From Hirsutella rhossiliensis (lineage: Eukaryota > Ascomycota > Sordariomycetes > Hypocreales > Ophiocordycipitaceae), in assembly GCF_020360975.1 (NCBI RefSeq), contig NW_025408668.1, positions 1,674,001-1,738,000 of the forward strand: 64,000 nt of DNA, given 5' to 3'. The notes beneath the pieces were generated by a model. That model did not search any database. It worked only from the letters and a program-made list of their open reading frames with translations, and had not been told where the DNA came from. The position numbers and the translations under genes are program-made. Numbering within the stretch: position 1 is the stretch's first letter; each line of letters starts with the position of its first letter. This document shows, one piece after another, positions 43,961 through 55,989 of the stretch.

Positions 43961-44545
43961 TTAAATTAGTGCGGAGCTAAGGACGGATAAATATAGGTCA
44001 TTGTATATATTTATCCCTACGTCGAAGCCTATCGGAAACAAAATCCTATAGTCTTTGCCGTCGCAGAAAGTATATAGTACCCTCGTACTTACGTATGTTC
44101 CTGCCCTCCTTTATTGCCAAAGGTAGCTAGACTTAAGTCTATCGAAGAGGCAGTCGCCGAGTATATCCTTTAAGTCCGCGATAGGTCCTATATTTACCTC
44201 TAACAATTGCTTCCTAATCTTAGAGTAAACCTATACTTCTAAATAAAAATCGTTACCCTCGGAAGTAGCAAGGTATATATCCACCGATAAGGTAATATTA
44301 TAAGGGCCTTCTTGCCTCCGTTTATCGCTCCTCGTTAAACCCACGAAGAGATAGTTCTAGAAGGCAGTCTTTACCTTATTAATGGCAGCCCCTTTTACTA
44401 CCGCCGACAATGAAATCCCGTCGAATGTCCTGCCTAGCTGTGATTTATCTCGTATACTAGCACCGGATAGTTTTAATTCCGGCTCTAGGCAGGGCGCTTC
44501 CAATGCCTCGTCTTCTAGATAAAAGTACCCGGCCACCTCTGATTA
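43961..44545 (-). pseudogene. Unknown gene, RIP-ruined, minus strand
   Basis: One frame: EVAGYFYLEDEALEAPCLEP, GASIRDKSQLGRTFDGISLS, VVKGAAINKVKTAF*NYLFV, GPYNITLSVDIYLATSEGND, LLEVNIGPIADLKDILGDC, DYRILFPIGFDVGINIYNDL, and ends at TAA (43961). Few stops, no frame shift. The composition is that of a soluble protein with a beta-rich middle. No family recognised. Confidence 0.45.
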
Positions 44546-47397
44546 ATATTAATGTTGCCCCGTACCCGCTAACATGAGACCAACCTACCAGAGAAATAAC
44601 GGTGCCCTAGATAAGGGGATTTCTCTTTAATTTCGTTATAGCAATTATGCTAGAACGTATATAGAGGCATCGTCGAAAATAACTATTAAAGGCTAAGTAG
44701 AATACCGAGTCTATTAAGTCGTTTTAGTTTTCCCTAGGAGAAACCGTAGATAAGAGCCGTAAACCTAACCACGTTTAATAACTAGGGACTAAGACTAAGA
44801 GTTTAATCGCTTATTATTTCGGAAGCATTAGAGGCGTCGGTATATCGGATTTAAGCTGCTGCAACGGCATTTCTTAAAGCGTCGCAATAGCGATAGCTAG
44901 GGCTATCCGACAATTTGTCTAACACTTCGCGTTCTAACTCCCTTAATTCGAACTACATCTTCCTCTGCTCCTTATTTATGGCGCGATAGCGGGCACCGAT
45001 GCGAGTTAGAGCATAGACCGTCCGTGATTTAGAGGGAAATATAGCTCGTCTACGATATAGAGAAAGGCGCAGACTATTTAAAGATAAAAGAGAGCAGGCA
45101 GGCGGAGTTCTAGGAAAAGTATAGGCCGTTCGCGATTAGGAAAAGAGTATCTACAATATAGAAAGGAGCAAAAGAGCGTGGGCAGCCCGTGCTCTGGAAA
45201 AGGTGGAGGCTGTTAGCTGTTCGATAAAAAACGTAGGCTGTCTGCGATTTAGAAAATAGCGTAGGCGGCCCGTGGTTTACGAGAAAGCGCAGGCTATCGG
45301 CTACTTACCTCGGTTAAGTAGGTCATATACGTCTAAGCGACACCTAGCACACTAGCCAGAGAGACTCGGTGTGGGTGGGTGCAGTACTTAGTTTATTGCG
45401 GCAGCCGCTTACACCCTCTATATATCTTCTCTCGACCTTTTGCCTGTTCGCTTTATATAATCTTAGCCGCCGTAGACAGACCTAACGCGCGCGTGCGGCT
45501 TATGCGAAGAGCCTGGGCTACGCCGAGCGATCTCTATATGCTTTCTATATTGAGCAAAAAGGGCTATGGTAAATTATAATTGCCTGTTAAGTAGGGCAGA
45601 GCGTTATTGCATGCTCTAGTGCCTACCGGCCTTGTCCGGCCGTGAAATAAAGCGTAGTAGTCCTAAGCCTAAAATAACCATTGGATGTAGGTGGTTGCAG
45701 TAGTTCTCTGCGGCAGCTATACGCCTTGCCTGATTAATCTTTCATCCGCCTTGCTATCGGTATGTATACCGTAGGTGACACGGCCTACGGACATAGCGTA
45801 GTTCCGTGACAGCTTCTTACCGAAGCCTAGCTCTTTTTTATAATATAGGCGTAGAAAGAATGCTAGAAGCTATAGAGCTAGAATTCTAATATATAAGGCA
45901 TTAAGTGCTATATATATAGACATAGCTATTACTATTATAAGCCTTCCGCGACCTAAACTAGCGCTTATAATATAACGATAGCATTATATATTATAATATA
46001 AGGCTCGATTAGGTATAGTTACCTTAACGAGGTTAATTAAAAGAAATATATCTATAACTAGCCGTGCCGACTTAGAGTCTAGCCCTTTTAGATTATCACC
46101 GAAACTTATAAGACGTGCGTGTAGGATAAAAGTCTCCGCGATAATTTCTATAGCCTTAAGGATAAATTATCTTTACTTCGTTACTAGTACTATCGAAGGC
46201 TTAGTAAGGATAGAACCTTTTAGGGGCCTTTTAGGTCGGGCTTAGGAGTAGACTTCTCTATTCCTAAGAGCATTAGCGCCGAAATAGAAAGAACTATACG
46301 TAGAATATAGCAGGAAGACTTTAGAAGATTTATTAAACTAGTAAGTTATAGTGCGAGCTCGGTTTTTATTAAAGGTTAAGGATAGTGTTCGGTTTATAAG
46401 TTAGATAGCGATAAGGGCGGAGTACTTTTAGTAAGGGCGATAGAGATAATTCTTAAGGAGACGAATAAGCCGGAGGAATTAATATATAATAAGTTATCTC
46501 TTTCTTCGTAGTAATATATTCTATGTTTTTTCCCTTCTCGTCTAATAAGCCTGCCTATTCTTAATATTTATAACTAACGGTCCTAACGAGGCTAAGATTA
46601 GGGACGACTAGGTAAGAGCTAGGTCCTTAGTAGTACGAGCTAGTATTAAGCCTATATTACGGAATTATTATAGCTAAGAGTCACGCTTCCTATAGCTACG
46701 CCGTTTCTTATAAACCCTAATATAGAATAGCGCAACGACACCTTTCGCTTATATCTTTAACCTTCCTTATTTAGTCTATCTCTACTCGAGAGCTTATAGT
46801 GTCGTCACGGCTATATTCTTTTTAACTATAGACCTAGGCAAGGTGCTATCTACGTAGGCCTATAGCGTTCCGACCTCCCTATTTAAGGGGAACTTAGACG
46901 TATATAAGCTAAAATATATAAACTATGTTATATGTACTACTAGTAATACCGATCTACTAGATGGCCTCGTAACTAGGGGCTAAATGCATTAGCTAGTTAA
47001 AGGCGTGCTGTTCCGCTAACCCTACTCTAATTACACCGTTTTAATATAGGCGAAGCTTACCCGCCTTATATATATAAACTATTATATTAACTATAGCCTA
47101 GTTTTAAGGCAATAATAGTATACCCTTACCTATATATAAAGCACCTTATTACCACCTTACTCTAGGTATGTCTTCCCGTTTATAAGGCGACCGGACAATG
47201 CACTACGGCTCTCTTTACCTAAGCGTTACTTACTATATACTAATATTCGCTATTATAACTTTAACGTCTATATAATATACGTCTTATTCTAGCTAAATCC
47301 GGTGCTTATATGCCTTATTATTACTCTAAGCTCTTATTCTACTTTCTCTACTAGTCTAGGTTACCGTATTTCGATATATAAGACGAGATTATAACTA
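44546..47397. other. RIP-mutated DNA, no gene resolved
   Basis: TA-rich with scattered short frames. Sections at 45060-45300 are purine-rich and repeat AGGCTGTTxGCGATTTAGAAAA-like phrases (45095, 45135, 45225), suggesting decayed tandem units. No recognisable domain. Confidence 0.35.
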
Positions 47398-48368
47398 AGG
47401 AGGTTAGCGAGGCTAGTGTCGTATTTACTATAACTACGGTCTTCCTAGCGCCCTACCTATACTAGATAATTAGAGTTAAGCCGCGAGAAGCTTCGCGTAG
47501 GCGAACTTAGGCATTAATTTCTACGGCTTATCTCTTCTTAGGTGCCGGAGTAATATTCGCCGCTTTATTTAGTAGTACGAGAAATATACTCCTACTAAGC
47601 GCGTTTACCTACCCCTTCTTTATAGCCTAGAAAGGGGTCACTATATTATACGTCGATATTATAGAGGTACTCCTTATTTCGGCCGTCTAGCTACCCCTAT
47701 AATATACTTATTATTTATAGCTTATTTAAGTCGTCGACCCCTTAATTTACGCTTATTTTTATCGCGCTATTAAGCCTAACCCCTTTATTAAGGAGAGAAT
47801 CTTTATATTTAGACTAGTACTAGCCTTTTACCTTGCCTTTATTAGGGCAACCGTCTAGTAATTTAGGCGATCTAGTACCGAATACTAGTAGGCTACTCTA
47901 ACGGTGTCTTACTTAACTACTATTATTATAATTCTAGCGATATAGAGAAAGATATAATATTTCTATCGGTTTAGCTAGCGCTCTAACTAGACTTAGCTAG
48001 AGTAGCTAACGTTAAACTAAGGGATACTATAGTTTAGAGTAGTAAGCGGCTTAGTATTCCTAGTATTATTCGTGCTCTTAGTATACGTTATAACTAGTTA
48101 GGTAAGGCACTAGTTTAGAGGTTAGTATAGACTTTACCTAGCGATTTTATTTATACTAGTAGTACCCCTAGATAGTATAATAAGAGAGCACTAGAGGAAA
48201 CGGGTAGATAGAGAGATAGAGATATAACTATCTATAGTAGTAAAATCCGGCATAGAACGGTCGATAGAGCACCTAGTATTATTCTAAGGGCACTCGATTA
48301 GAGCGACGATAATTTATACCACTATTACCCTCTGCCCCCGGCTACTTCTATTAATTCCAGCGTCCTAA
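47398..48368 (+). pseudogene. Multi-span membrane protein gene, RIP-ruined
   Basis: A single frame of about 320 codons broken only by TAA/TAG. It contains at least five strongly hydrophobic stretches (FLGAGVIFAALF, ILLLSAFTYPFFIA, LVLAFYLAFIRATV, TIIIILAI, GLVFLVLFVLLVYVI, LAILFILVVPL) spaced by charged loops such as YRAIKPNPFIKERIFIFR. It looks like an integral membrane protein with seven or so spans; the family is not identified. The last 100 bases recur at the start of the duplicate block near 51.83 kb. Confidence 0.5.
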
Positions 48369-51160
48369 GTTAGGCAGCGCGTAGATGCCGCGTTTAGGTC
48401 GACGCGATAATCCTTATATATTTAAACGTGCGACGTAAAGGTGCCTCCTAAAGTATTAAAGGAAGCCTTATCCTCCGCGTATATATCTCGAATATATAAC
48501 CTTTAGTTTAGCGATAATCTCCTTAACCGACGTACCTATATTAGTTCACGCGAATTTCCACTAGTCGTCTAAGAAACATGCCCTAAAGAAGGACTTCCTT
48601 AGATTCGAAGAAGGGCTCGCTTAAGATAAGCGGCTCGCTTAGCTCCGGCCTCCACGTTATAGAAAATGTTTAAGCGTTTAGCTATGCCCTGCCTATATGC
48701 CCGAATAAAGCATTATTTCTATCTAAAAATAGGGGGGACGACGAGCGGACTGCCGATAACTATAGTTCTAATAATAGTAGCGAGCCGACCATAGATTAGT
48801 AGCTATTCTAGCGTACTACACCCCATCCTAGGACAGGGCAGCGATAATCACTTATCACACTTATACTAGAGAGTGAAAGAAAGCAATAGGCAACCTCTAA
48901 TAAGCGTAGCAGCGGGGCGCCTTAATCTAACGTTTAAAATATTCTAGCTATATACGACCGTAGGAAAGCGACGATACTTCTATCGCCACGGGCTATTCGT
49001 CGTGGCATGCTTACGGCTAAGTTAAGTAACTCTCTCCGAATTAGGCTCGTCCGGGGAAGGCAGCAAGGAACATTCGCAACCGACACCGCGATCAATTATT
49101 AGCACGTATCGTAAGATTCGCTAAATTTAAGATAGTTTCTAAAAAAGTCTTATATAAAGGCAAGCGAAGTTAATACTAGCTCGTGGAACAAATATCTATT
49201 AGAGGAGGCATCTAGGGACGATTACCATTCTAGGGGCTAGTAAAGACTTATAAAGGGGTTGGTCCTTAGGATGGTTAGGGAGAGGCGGTTGGCGCCAGTC
49301 GTTTAAGCTCCACGTTGGTTTGCCGATATAGCCGGGAGCCCATCTTCCTTACTGCGTGCTTTTCGATCTTAGACAGCCGCACGAGTTGGCCGTGTGAGCG
49401 CCTGGGTCTGGCAGGGCACTGCTTGTGGTCTTCCTAGAAGGGCCCGAAGCAGTTCGCGCACCTCTCCGGACGATTATAGTCGTCACCGTAGTGGTCTTTT
49501 CCGCCGCAGCGTCGGCACGCCGGTTTTTGGTCGCAGATAAAGCGGGAGTGGTACCTAGTCTAAGCAATTGTTATATTGGGTAGGTCGGGGGTTCTTAGTG
49601 ATCGGTCGCGCTAATCGGCCGGTGCTGAAGAGTCGCTATCTCTTCTATATAGCCGCCTTAAATAACATAATCATCGTTACGGTAGGCTGGTCTGAGCCCT
49701 CGGCAAGTCTTATAATTAGAAATCAATACGTTCATTTAGTCTGCAAGACTTACAAGGCCCCTTTATTGCTCCTTCGAGACCTATAGGCTCGTTGCCTTTT
49801 ACGCCCCTATCTAGGAGATTGCTATCTTTTCTTAGGCGCTTAAAATTCCGCACCGATCCTCCGGGAGACTTAGTTATAGAACTTCTGCTCGCGTTGCCTA
49901 GTATGTCGTGAAGACCCTCGAGGAGAATACTAATAGAATCTTATAGTAATATTAACTAGATTGCGATAAGGGAGAGTAAAATCTAATTTAACCTTTTCGT
50001 CCTATCCGCTATCGATAGAGCTATAGGCCTCTACTCGATGCTAGGCACTAAATAAAGTAACCTAGAATATAAGTCTAGGAGAATAGTTCTCCTTCCTATC
50101 GCTATAAGAGGAAGAGTAATTAGCCTCTTAAAGATCGCCTAGTGCTAGTATCGGCTGCGTGTCGGTTATAGGTAACTCTATAATCTTATCTTACGCACGT
50201 TTATCGCTATAGCTCGCGTCCTTATATTAGGTCACGGTATCTAAAACCTTTAGTATTAGCGATTTAGGATATAGAAGGCTGCCGAGAGCACGTAGTTAGC
50301 TAGTTTATCTATATATAATCGACTCCGTACCTAATAATCTCGTATACTCTTAGATCGTTAAGAGGGAGTTAGTCGATATAGTAGGTAGGATATTCTTCGT
50401 AGGATTCTATCGTTTATTAGCCTTCTAAGAGTATAAGAATATAAGAATAATAAGGGACTAAGGAAACGGGGTAGACTAGTGCTTAAGTTTCTCTATCCTC
50501 TATATAACTATAAAGGAGCTATCCTAGATAAGCTTTTTTATAACTCTTAATATAGGCTCTAGTAAATTATCCTATATATTCTCTATAGTATAACTTTAGC
50601 TATCCTATAGTATCTTTTAGCTAGTTATCTTTTATGCCTTATTCCTTTTTTAGGATAGTAGTCCGCTATTACTTAGCTAATACTTATAAGCTACCTCCTA
50701 GAATAAATATCTAATAGTTAGCCCTAGCTTAACTAGGATACCTCTAGCTTCTATATCTACGCGCTAATTATATCCGAAGTTTCTTTAAATCTATTAGTAC
50801 CTAACCTCTAAATAGGTACTAGGGTAAAGGGTAACTAGGCGGACCGCCTTATCTATATAACGCGAACTAGCCCGTAGCTCTTCTATAGCGGGGTTTAGGG
50901 GGTAAGCGTAATATAGGATTCTACTTAATAATTTCTCTTCCCTCCGACTTAGCCCTAAGTGCTAATATATATATATATATATAGGAAGGTCGGGATATAG
51001 CGAAGCCTTTAGTATACGAAGCCTTATAATAAAGAACGCTTACCCTCCTCGGTATTAGCCTTAGAAGAAGAAGGTAACCCTTATAAGACCTATATAGGAG
51101 TAAGCGGCTCCTAGGACGTAGTCTAACTAACTAACCGACTCGCTACTCCTCTTATTAGGG
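48250..51160 (+). repeat. Copy A of a duplicated block (direct repeat)
   Basis: From the 3' end of the membrane-protein frame through 51.16 kb, the sequence aligns in order with 51830-53910. Anchors: GTTTAGGTCGA (48396, 51973), AACCTTTAGTTTAGCGATA (48497, 52081), ATATAAGTCTAGGA (50069, 52530 and 52738) and AACTAACTAACCGACT (51124 and 53886 regions). Both copies are RIP-mutated independently. This copy carries an extra Tad ORF1 fragment. Confidence 0.75.
49257..49744 (-). mobile_element. Tad-like LINE ORF1 fragment inside copy A
   Basis: On the minus strand it matches 8520-8995: SDQPTVTM, LARSL, CDQKPACRRCGGKDH, RPERCANC, CPARPRRSHGQLVRLSKIEK, RLYRQTNVELKR. It is truncated at both ends and absent from the other copy of the block. 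Similar flanking sequence AAGACTTAtAAAGG (49243) and AAGACTTACAAGG (49745) may be a target duplication with later change. Lightly mutated relative to its surroundings. Confidence 0.72.
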
Positions 51161-51829
51161 AAACTTAGTAATATAGCCTAAGGTCTATTCGTTTTCCTAG
51201 CTTAGACCTATTAGATAGCGTGTTAGTAATGCTTCTACCTATAGTAAGGGTTAAAGGAGAGCCTACTAATTCGCCTTATAGGGTAGGAAAAGCGAGATAT
51301 TATAATACTTCTAAGCTCCGTCTAAGTATTAATTTATAAATTATATAGTTACTAGGCGCAGTTTCGTTTCTTATCTATATAGGGGCAGCCGGGCACCTTA
51401 ACTATAGTTTATAGTTAGTATATAATTAGGGGCATAAATATAGTTCGGAGCCGCTATTATATTACGCCTTATACTTAGCCCTATCCTATCCCTCCGCTTA
51501 TAAGGCGTTATTAAAAACTAGACCGCTAGTATAGATATTTATTTATCTAGCTATTATACTATCTTTCCTAGTACTTCTTCTAACTATATAATTTATTTAG
51601 TCTTAACTATATGCTCTACTTTCTAGGAGACGATATCGTAAGCTAAATTTCCTCCTTTTAGCTCCTCTATATATTCGAAAGGTTCTTCGGCTACCTAGGA
51701 GCAACCCGATCTCTACTCCGACGGCACCGCAGCCGCTTAACGGCCCCGTTTCTAGGACGATAGTAAGAATAATAAAGGGGTCCTAGTTAGTACTATAGGC
51801 GAGTTAAATATTACGAGTAAGCGCAACCC
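51161..51829. other. RIP-mutated spacer between the duplicate blocks
   Basis: TA-rich; no match to either copy noticed and no domain. Confidence 0.35.
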
Positions 51830-53910
51830 TAAGATAGTATATATCGAAAAGTATTTTAAGGTAATCGTTTTAGAGTTAACGGTAGTTTATATTACTATTA
51901 GCACTCTGCCTATAGCTATTTCCTTTTACTAGGCATCCTAAGTTTAGGCAACGCGTAGATGCCCCGTTTAGGTCGATGCCGCTTAAAGTTATCCTTCTAT
52001 AGTAAAAAGGGTAACGTATAGGTGCCTTCTAAAGTAGTAAATAAAGCCTTGCCTTCCGCGTAAATTATCTCGTATATATAACCTTTAGTTTAGCGATACT
52101 TTTCTTAACCGACGTGCCTACTGATTTACGTAAATTCCGTTAGTTACTTAAAATTTATACTCTAAAGAAAGACTTCTTCGTACTCGTAGAATAGCTCGCT
52201 AAGGGCTACCGAGAATACTAAAGCTCGTATATAGAATTAATATTTAATAGAGGAGGTAGCTAAGGACCTCTATTATTTAAAAGGCTAGTAAGGATACTAG
52301 ATCTTATACTCTTCGCTCTAAAATTAGTAAGTATGCTACCTCTTACGCCCCTCTTTCCTAGGAGCTTACTATTATAGCGAACCTTAAGAGGAATACTAGG
52401 AGAATCTTATAGTAATTTAAACCGGCTTATAAAGAGGAAGGCTAAAGTTTAGTTTAACTTATTTATCCTATCCGTTATCGATAGAACCGCTAGCCTCGAC
52501 TCGTTTATATATATCGGATATCGCGACCTAAAATATAAGTCTAGGAGGACGATTTTCCTTCTTATCGCTATAGGAAAAAGAGTTATAAAGATCTCTAGGT
52601 GCGAGCACCGGATACGTATTCGCTATTACTAAGTAAAGAGGAAAGCCGAACTCTAGTTTAATTTATTCGTCTTATTCGCTATTAATAGAACCGTTAGCTA
52701 TTACTCGATCGTAAGTATTAGATATAGCGACCTAAAATATAAGTCTAGGAAGACGATTCTCCTTCCTATCGCTATAAGAGGAAGAGTTATAAAGAAGGCT
52801 AGGTGCGAGCACCGGATATGCCTCTACTATAAGTAACTCTATAATCTCGCCTTATGCTTATTCGTCGCGATAGCCTACGCCGTTATATTAAGTTTCGGTG
52901 TCTTAAACCTCCGAGGTTAGCGAGGCAAGACATAGAATCCTATCGATAGCACGTATATAACTAGTTTATCTATAGGAAACCGACTTAATATAAAAGGGAC
53001 TCGCTTCTTCCTAAGTCGTCGAGGTAGAGTTAGTCGATATAGTAGATAAAAAGGTCTTCGTTAGATCGCCCGCCGCTCGTTGGCCCTTAGAGAGCTATAA
53101 AAATAAGGAGAGTAATAAAGAAGAAGAAGAATAGGCGGGTTAGTGTCTATATTCCTTTGCTTTCCGTACGAGTATAAAATAGGCTTCCTAGGTCGAGCTT
53201 ATTTATAACCCCTAATATAAGCTCTAGTAAATCATCCCGTAAGTCCTCTATAATACGACCTTAGCTACTTCGTACTAACTTTTAGCTAGGTTAGCTTATA
53301 TACCTTCCTCCTATTTCGGGGTTATAGTCCGCTATTGCTTAGCTAATGCCTATAAGCTACTCCTTAGGGGGGACGTCTACTAGTTAGCCTAAGTCTTTAA
53401 CTATCCCTTATATTAGATAGTCCGTATACCCCTAACTAGGACACCTCTAGCTTTTATATCTACGCGTCGATTATATCCTAAATCCTTTGGTAGCTAACTT
53501 TTAAATAAGTACTAGGACGAATCTCTTTTTTAAAGTAACTAAGCGGACCGGCTCTCCTAAATTATAAAGACTAGCCCGCAGCTCCCCTATAGTAGGAGTT
53601 AGGGGGTAAGCGTAACGTAGGATTCTATCTATTAATTTCTCTTCCCTCGTTTTAGTATAGGAAGTGCTAGGGGGTAGCGAAGCTCGTAAGGAAGGAAGCC
53701 TCGTAATAAGGGAAGGGCTGCCTACGTCGGCATCTACCTTAGAAGAAGAAGGTAGCCTCTATAAGACCTACGTCCGCGGCTGCTAAGGTACGGATGTTTT
53801 ATAATACTAGTTAGATATAATAGTTATAAAATATTAGTAAATAGGCAGGGGCTCTAAGGCGAGCAGCTCCTAAGACTCGGTCTAGCTAACTAACCGACTT
53901 ATTATATTTA
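51830..53910 (+). repeat. Copy B of the duplicated block (direct repeat)
   Basis: Second copy, shorter because it lacks the LINE fragment. One internal unit is duplicated in tandem (about 52435-52636 and 52637-52835, period about 203), single in copy A. A frame common to both copies (DLKYKSRRTI, LLPIAIRGRVI, CEHRICLYYK, LYNLALCLFVAIA) suggests a ruined protein gene of unknown family. Confidence 0.7.
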
Positions 53911-54395
53911 CTTAGGGGCGAGTGTTCTATTTCCTACTAATATAGGGTAAATATAACCCGTAAATATAAATTAAACTATCTTTTATCTAAGCCCCTAAGA
54001 AGACTATAAGGGCTACGCTATAACTAGTACGCGGCTAAGTAAAGAAGGCGTAAAGCTACTATAGCTATCTTACTTATTCTTTCCTTAAGTACCTCCCTTA
54101 CTAGAAATCTAATAAGTTTTATTTATTTCCTTATTTTTCCTTTTACTAACTTTTATTTTTTCGCGATACCTAGTATTAGGCTAATACTCTACTTATAAGA
54201 CTATTCGCCTAATTTTTATTTTTATTTTACTTTCCTCCTTTACTAGCTAAAAAGAGTCTATAGATAAGTCTATAAGCTAAATATTAGCCCCTATAGTAAG
54301 TAATATAAACCTAGGTAATACTATCGATAGGAATAGCTATTTCTAATATAAAACTCTATCTCTCTTCTCTACTCTAGTAGAAGAATAGCTTAGTC
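53911..54395. other. AT-rich spacer before the bZIP remnant
   Basis: T-rich (54100-54240); may hold the ruined upstream part of the bZIP gene. Nothing else seen. Confidence 0.35.
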
Positions 54396-55001
54396 CGAAT
54401 TCGAGATAACTAAAGGAGATTACGCGCCCGACGGAGAGAGTATATCTAGAAGCTTAAATAGCAACTAAGGGTATAGAAGCTCTAAGGCATCGAGGCTTTA
54501 ACTAAGATCTAGATAGCCGCGAGGATAATAGCTAAGGAGAATAAGTAGCTATAGGAGCTTCTTAATAAGCATAGCTTTAATAACGGCTATATTGCCTATT
54601 TCTTATAGTCGGGCACTTTCGTACTACTTAATACCGACTAAGACTATCCTTTTCGCACCGGCGACCCTAGGGCCGCTATCTAGTCGCTAGAATAGCTCTT
54701 AGTACCGCGTCGACTAGCTATTTTAGATTAAGACTTCTCCCTCTCTTTACCGAGATAGTTATATTAGGATCCCTTTACTACTAGCGGGTCGACGATAAGG
54801 TTATCTATCTTAGAGTCGTCGTAGCTTACGATATCCTCCTATAGCTATTAATATTATATAGCTATAGCTACTATAGTTATAGGCTTAGAGGTTTAATTTA
54901 AATACCTACTAATAACCCCGTTAAGTCGTACGAGCACTACGCGATAAGGCAGTATTTATTATAAGTATCTATCTCTATCGATACTAAATAGTCCCAGCTA
55001 A
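54396..55001 (+). pseudogene. bZIP transcription-factor gene, RIP-ruined
   Basis: One frame, stops TAA/TAG only: RIRDN*RRLRARRREYI*KLK gives the bZIP basic region (N-x7-R spacing) running into a leucine-zipper-like stretch (LRV, IEAL, IAARIIAKEN, ELLNKHSFNNGYIAYFL), then SGTFVLLNTD, DYPFRTGDPRAAI and LVPRRLAILD. The C-terminus runs to TAA at 54999. This is the layout of fungal bZIP regulators that bind DNA as dimers. At least ten stops; the 5' end is not defined. Confidence 0.7.
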
Positions 55002-55276
55002 CCTATAGCTATAATATAGGCTATATTTATAGGCGACCGTTTAGTAATTTATTTATAATACTCTCTACTAATATATATATATTTAGACTTAACGATACTA
55101 TATTACGGTCCTTTAAAAAGCACCTCTAACGGTTAATTCCTATACTTATCTAGCGGTAATAGTAGAAATATATATATTAATACTAGGAATTACCTATAAA
55201 TATAAATATTCTCTTTAAAGCTATTACTTATTCTATAACTATATTTTATAGAAGCCTAGAGATTAAGGTAGTAGTT
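55002..55276. other. AT-rich spacer, insertion target of Gypsy element 2
   Basis: Very AT-rich, no domain. It is interrupted by element 2 and resumes at 62265. Confidence 0.4.
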
Positions 55277-55281
55277 ATTAG
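55277..55281. repeat. Target-site duplication (left) of Gypsy element 2
   Basis: ATTAG, repeated exactly at 62260-62264. Confidence 0.85.
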
Positions 55282-55467
55282 TATTACGGAGTAGGTAGAG
55301 GCGTATATATAGGTGCTATCTATAAGATAATATTAATAAGCTATATAGAGCTCTTCTATACGCGGCTAGCCCGCCCTTATACTTATAGGATCCGGCCCTC
55401 TATACGTAACTATATAGCTTAGGCCGCGGCCTAAGCCTATTACCTATAATAGTTAAAGACTCTTATA
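55282..55467 (-). repeat. 3' LTR of Gypsy element 2, 186 bp
   Basis: On the plus strand it starts TATTACGGAGTAGG and ends GACTCTTATA. It matches 62074-62259 across all 186 bases with a few C/T and G/A differences. Confidence 0.88.
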
Positions 55468-55989
55468 TAATGCCCTCCCTTAAGCGCGGCGTAGCGCTAC
55501 CCTATTAACGGCTCCTATATAATTAAGCCCGTGCTATAGGCTCTTCCCTACCCTTTCCCATTAATAAGGCCGGCCCTACTAGCCTTATTATCCCCGCGCT
55601 TATTAGCTTAGGTAGCCGGGACCTAGCTCTATACTCGTCGGCCGGCTAGCTATTTAAATAGGGGCGTAACCTATTATATACGCCCCTAGGTAGCCGGCGG
55701 CTAGTCTAGACCTACGTAAGCCTTAGGTTACCCGTCCCCTTTACCTTAGGTAGTATCCTCTACTAAGGGGTATATAAAGCGGTATCCCCCTTTTCCCTCT
55801 TCCCTTCCTTCTTTCCTTTCTTTAACTATAGTAATAGTATTAATAGGTAAGTTCCGCTCTACCTAGGGCGTTAGTCTATTCCTAGCTATATAGGCCGCTC
55901 TATTAACGTATACTTATAGTAGTAGCGGTAGTAGTAATAATAGCCTTAATAATAATAATAACTCAAACTAATAAGTTCTACGCCTTATA

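Noticed and set aside
37600..49744. One continuous Tad LINE from 49.7 down to 37.6 kb
   Set aside because: The sequence between is unrelated (membrane-protein frame, other ruins, MITE), so the ORF1 and RNase H pieces are separate fragments.
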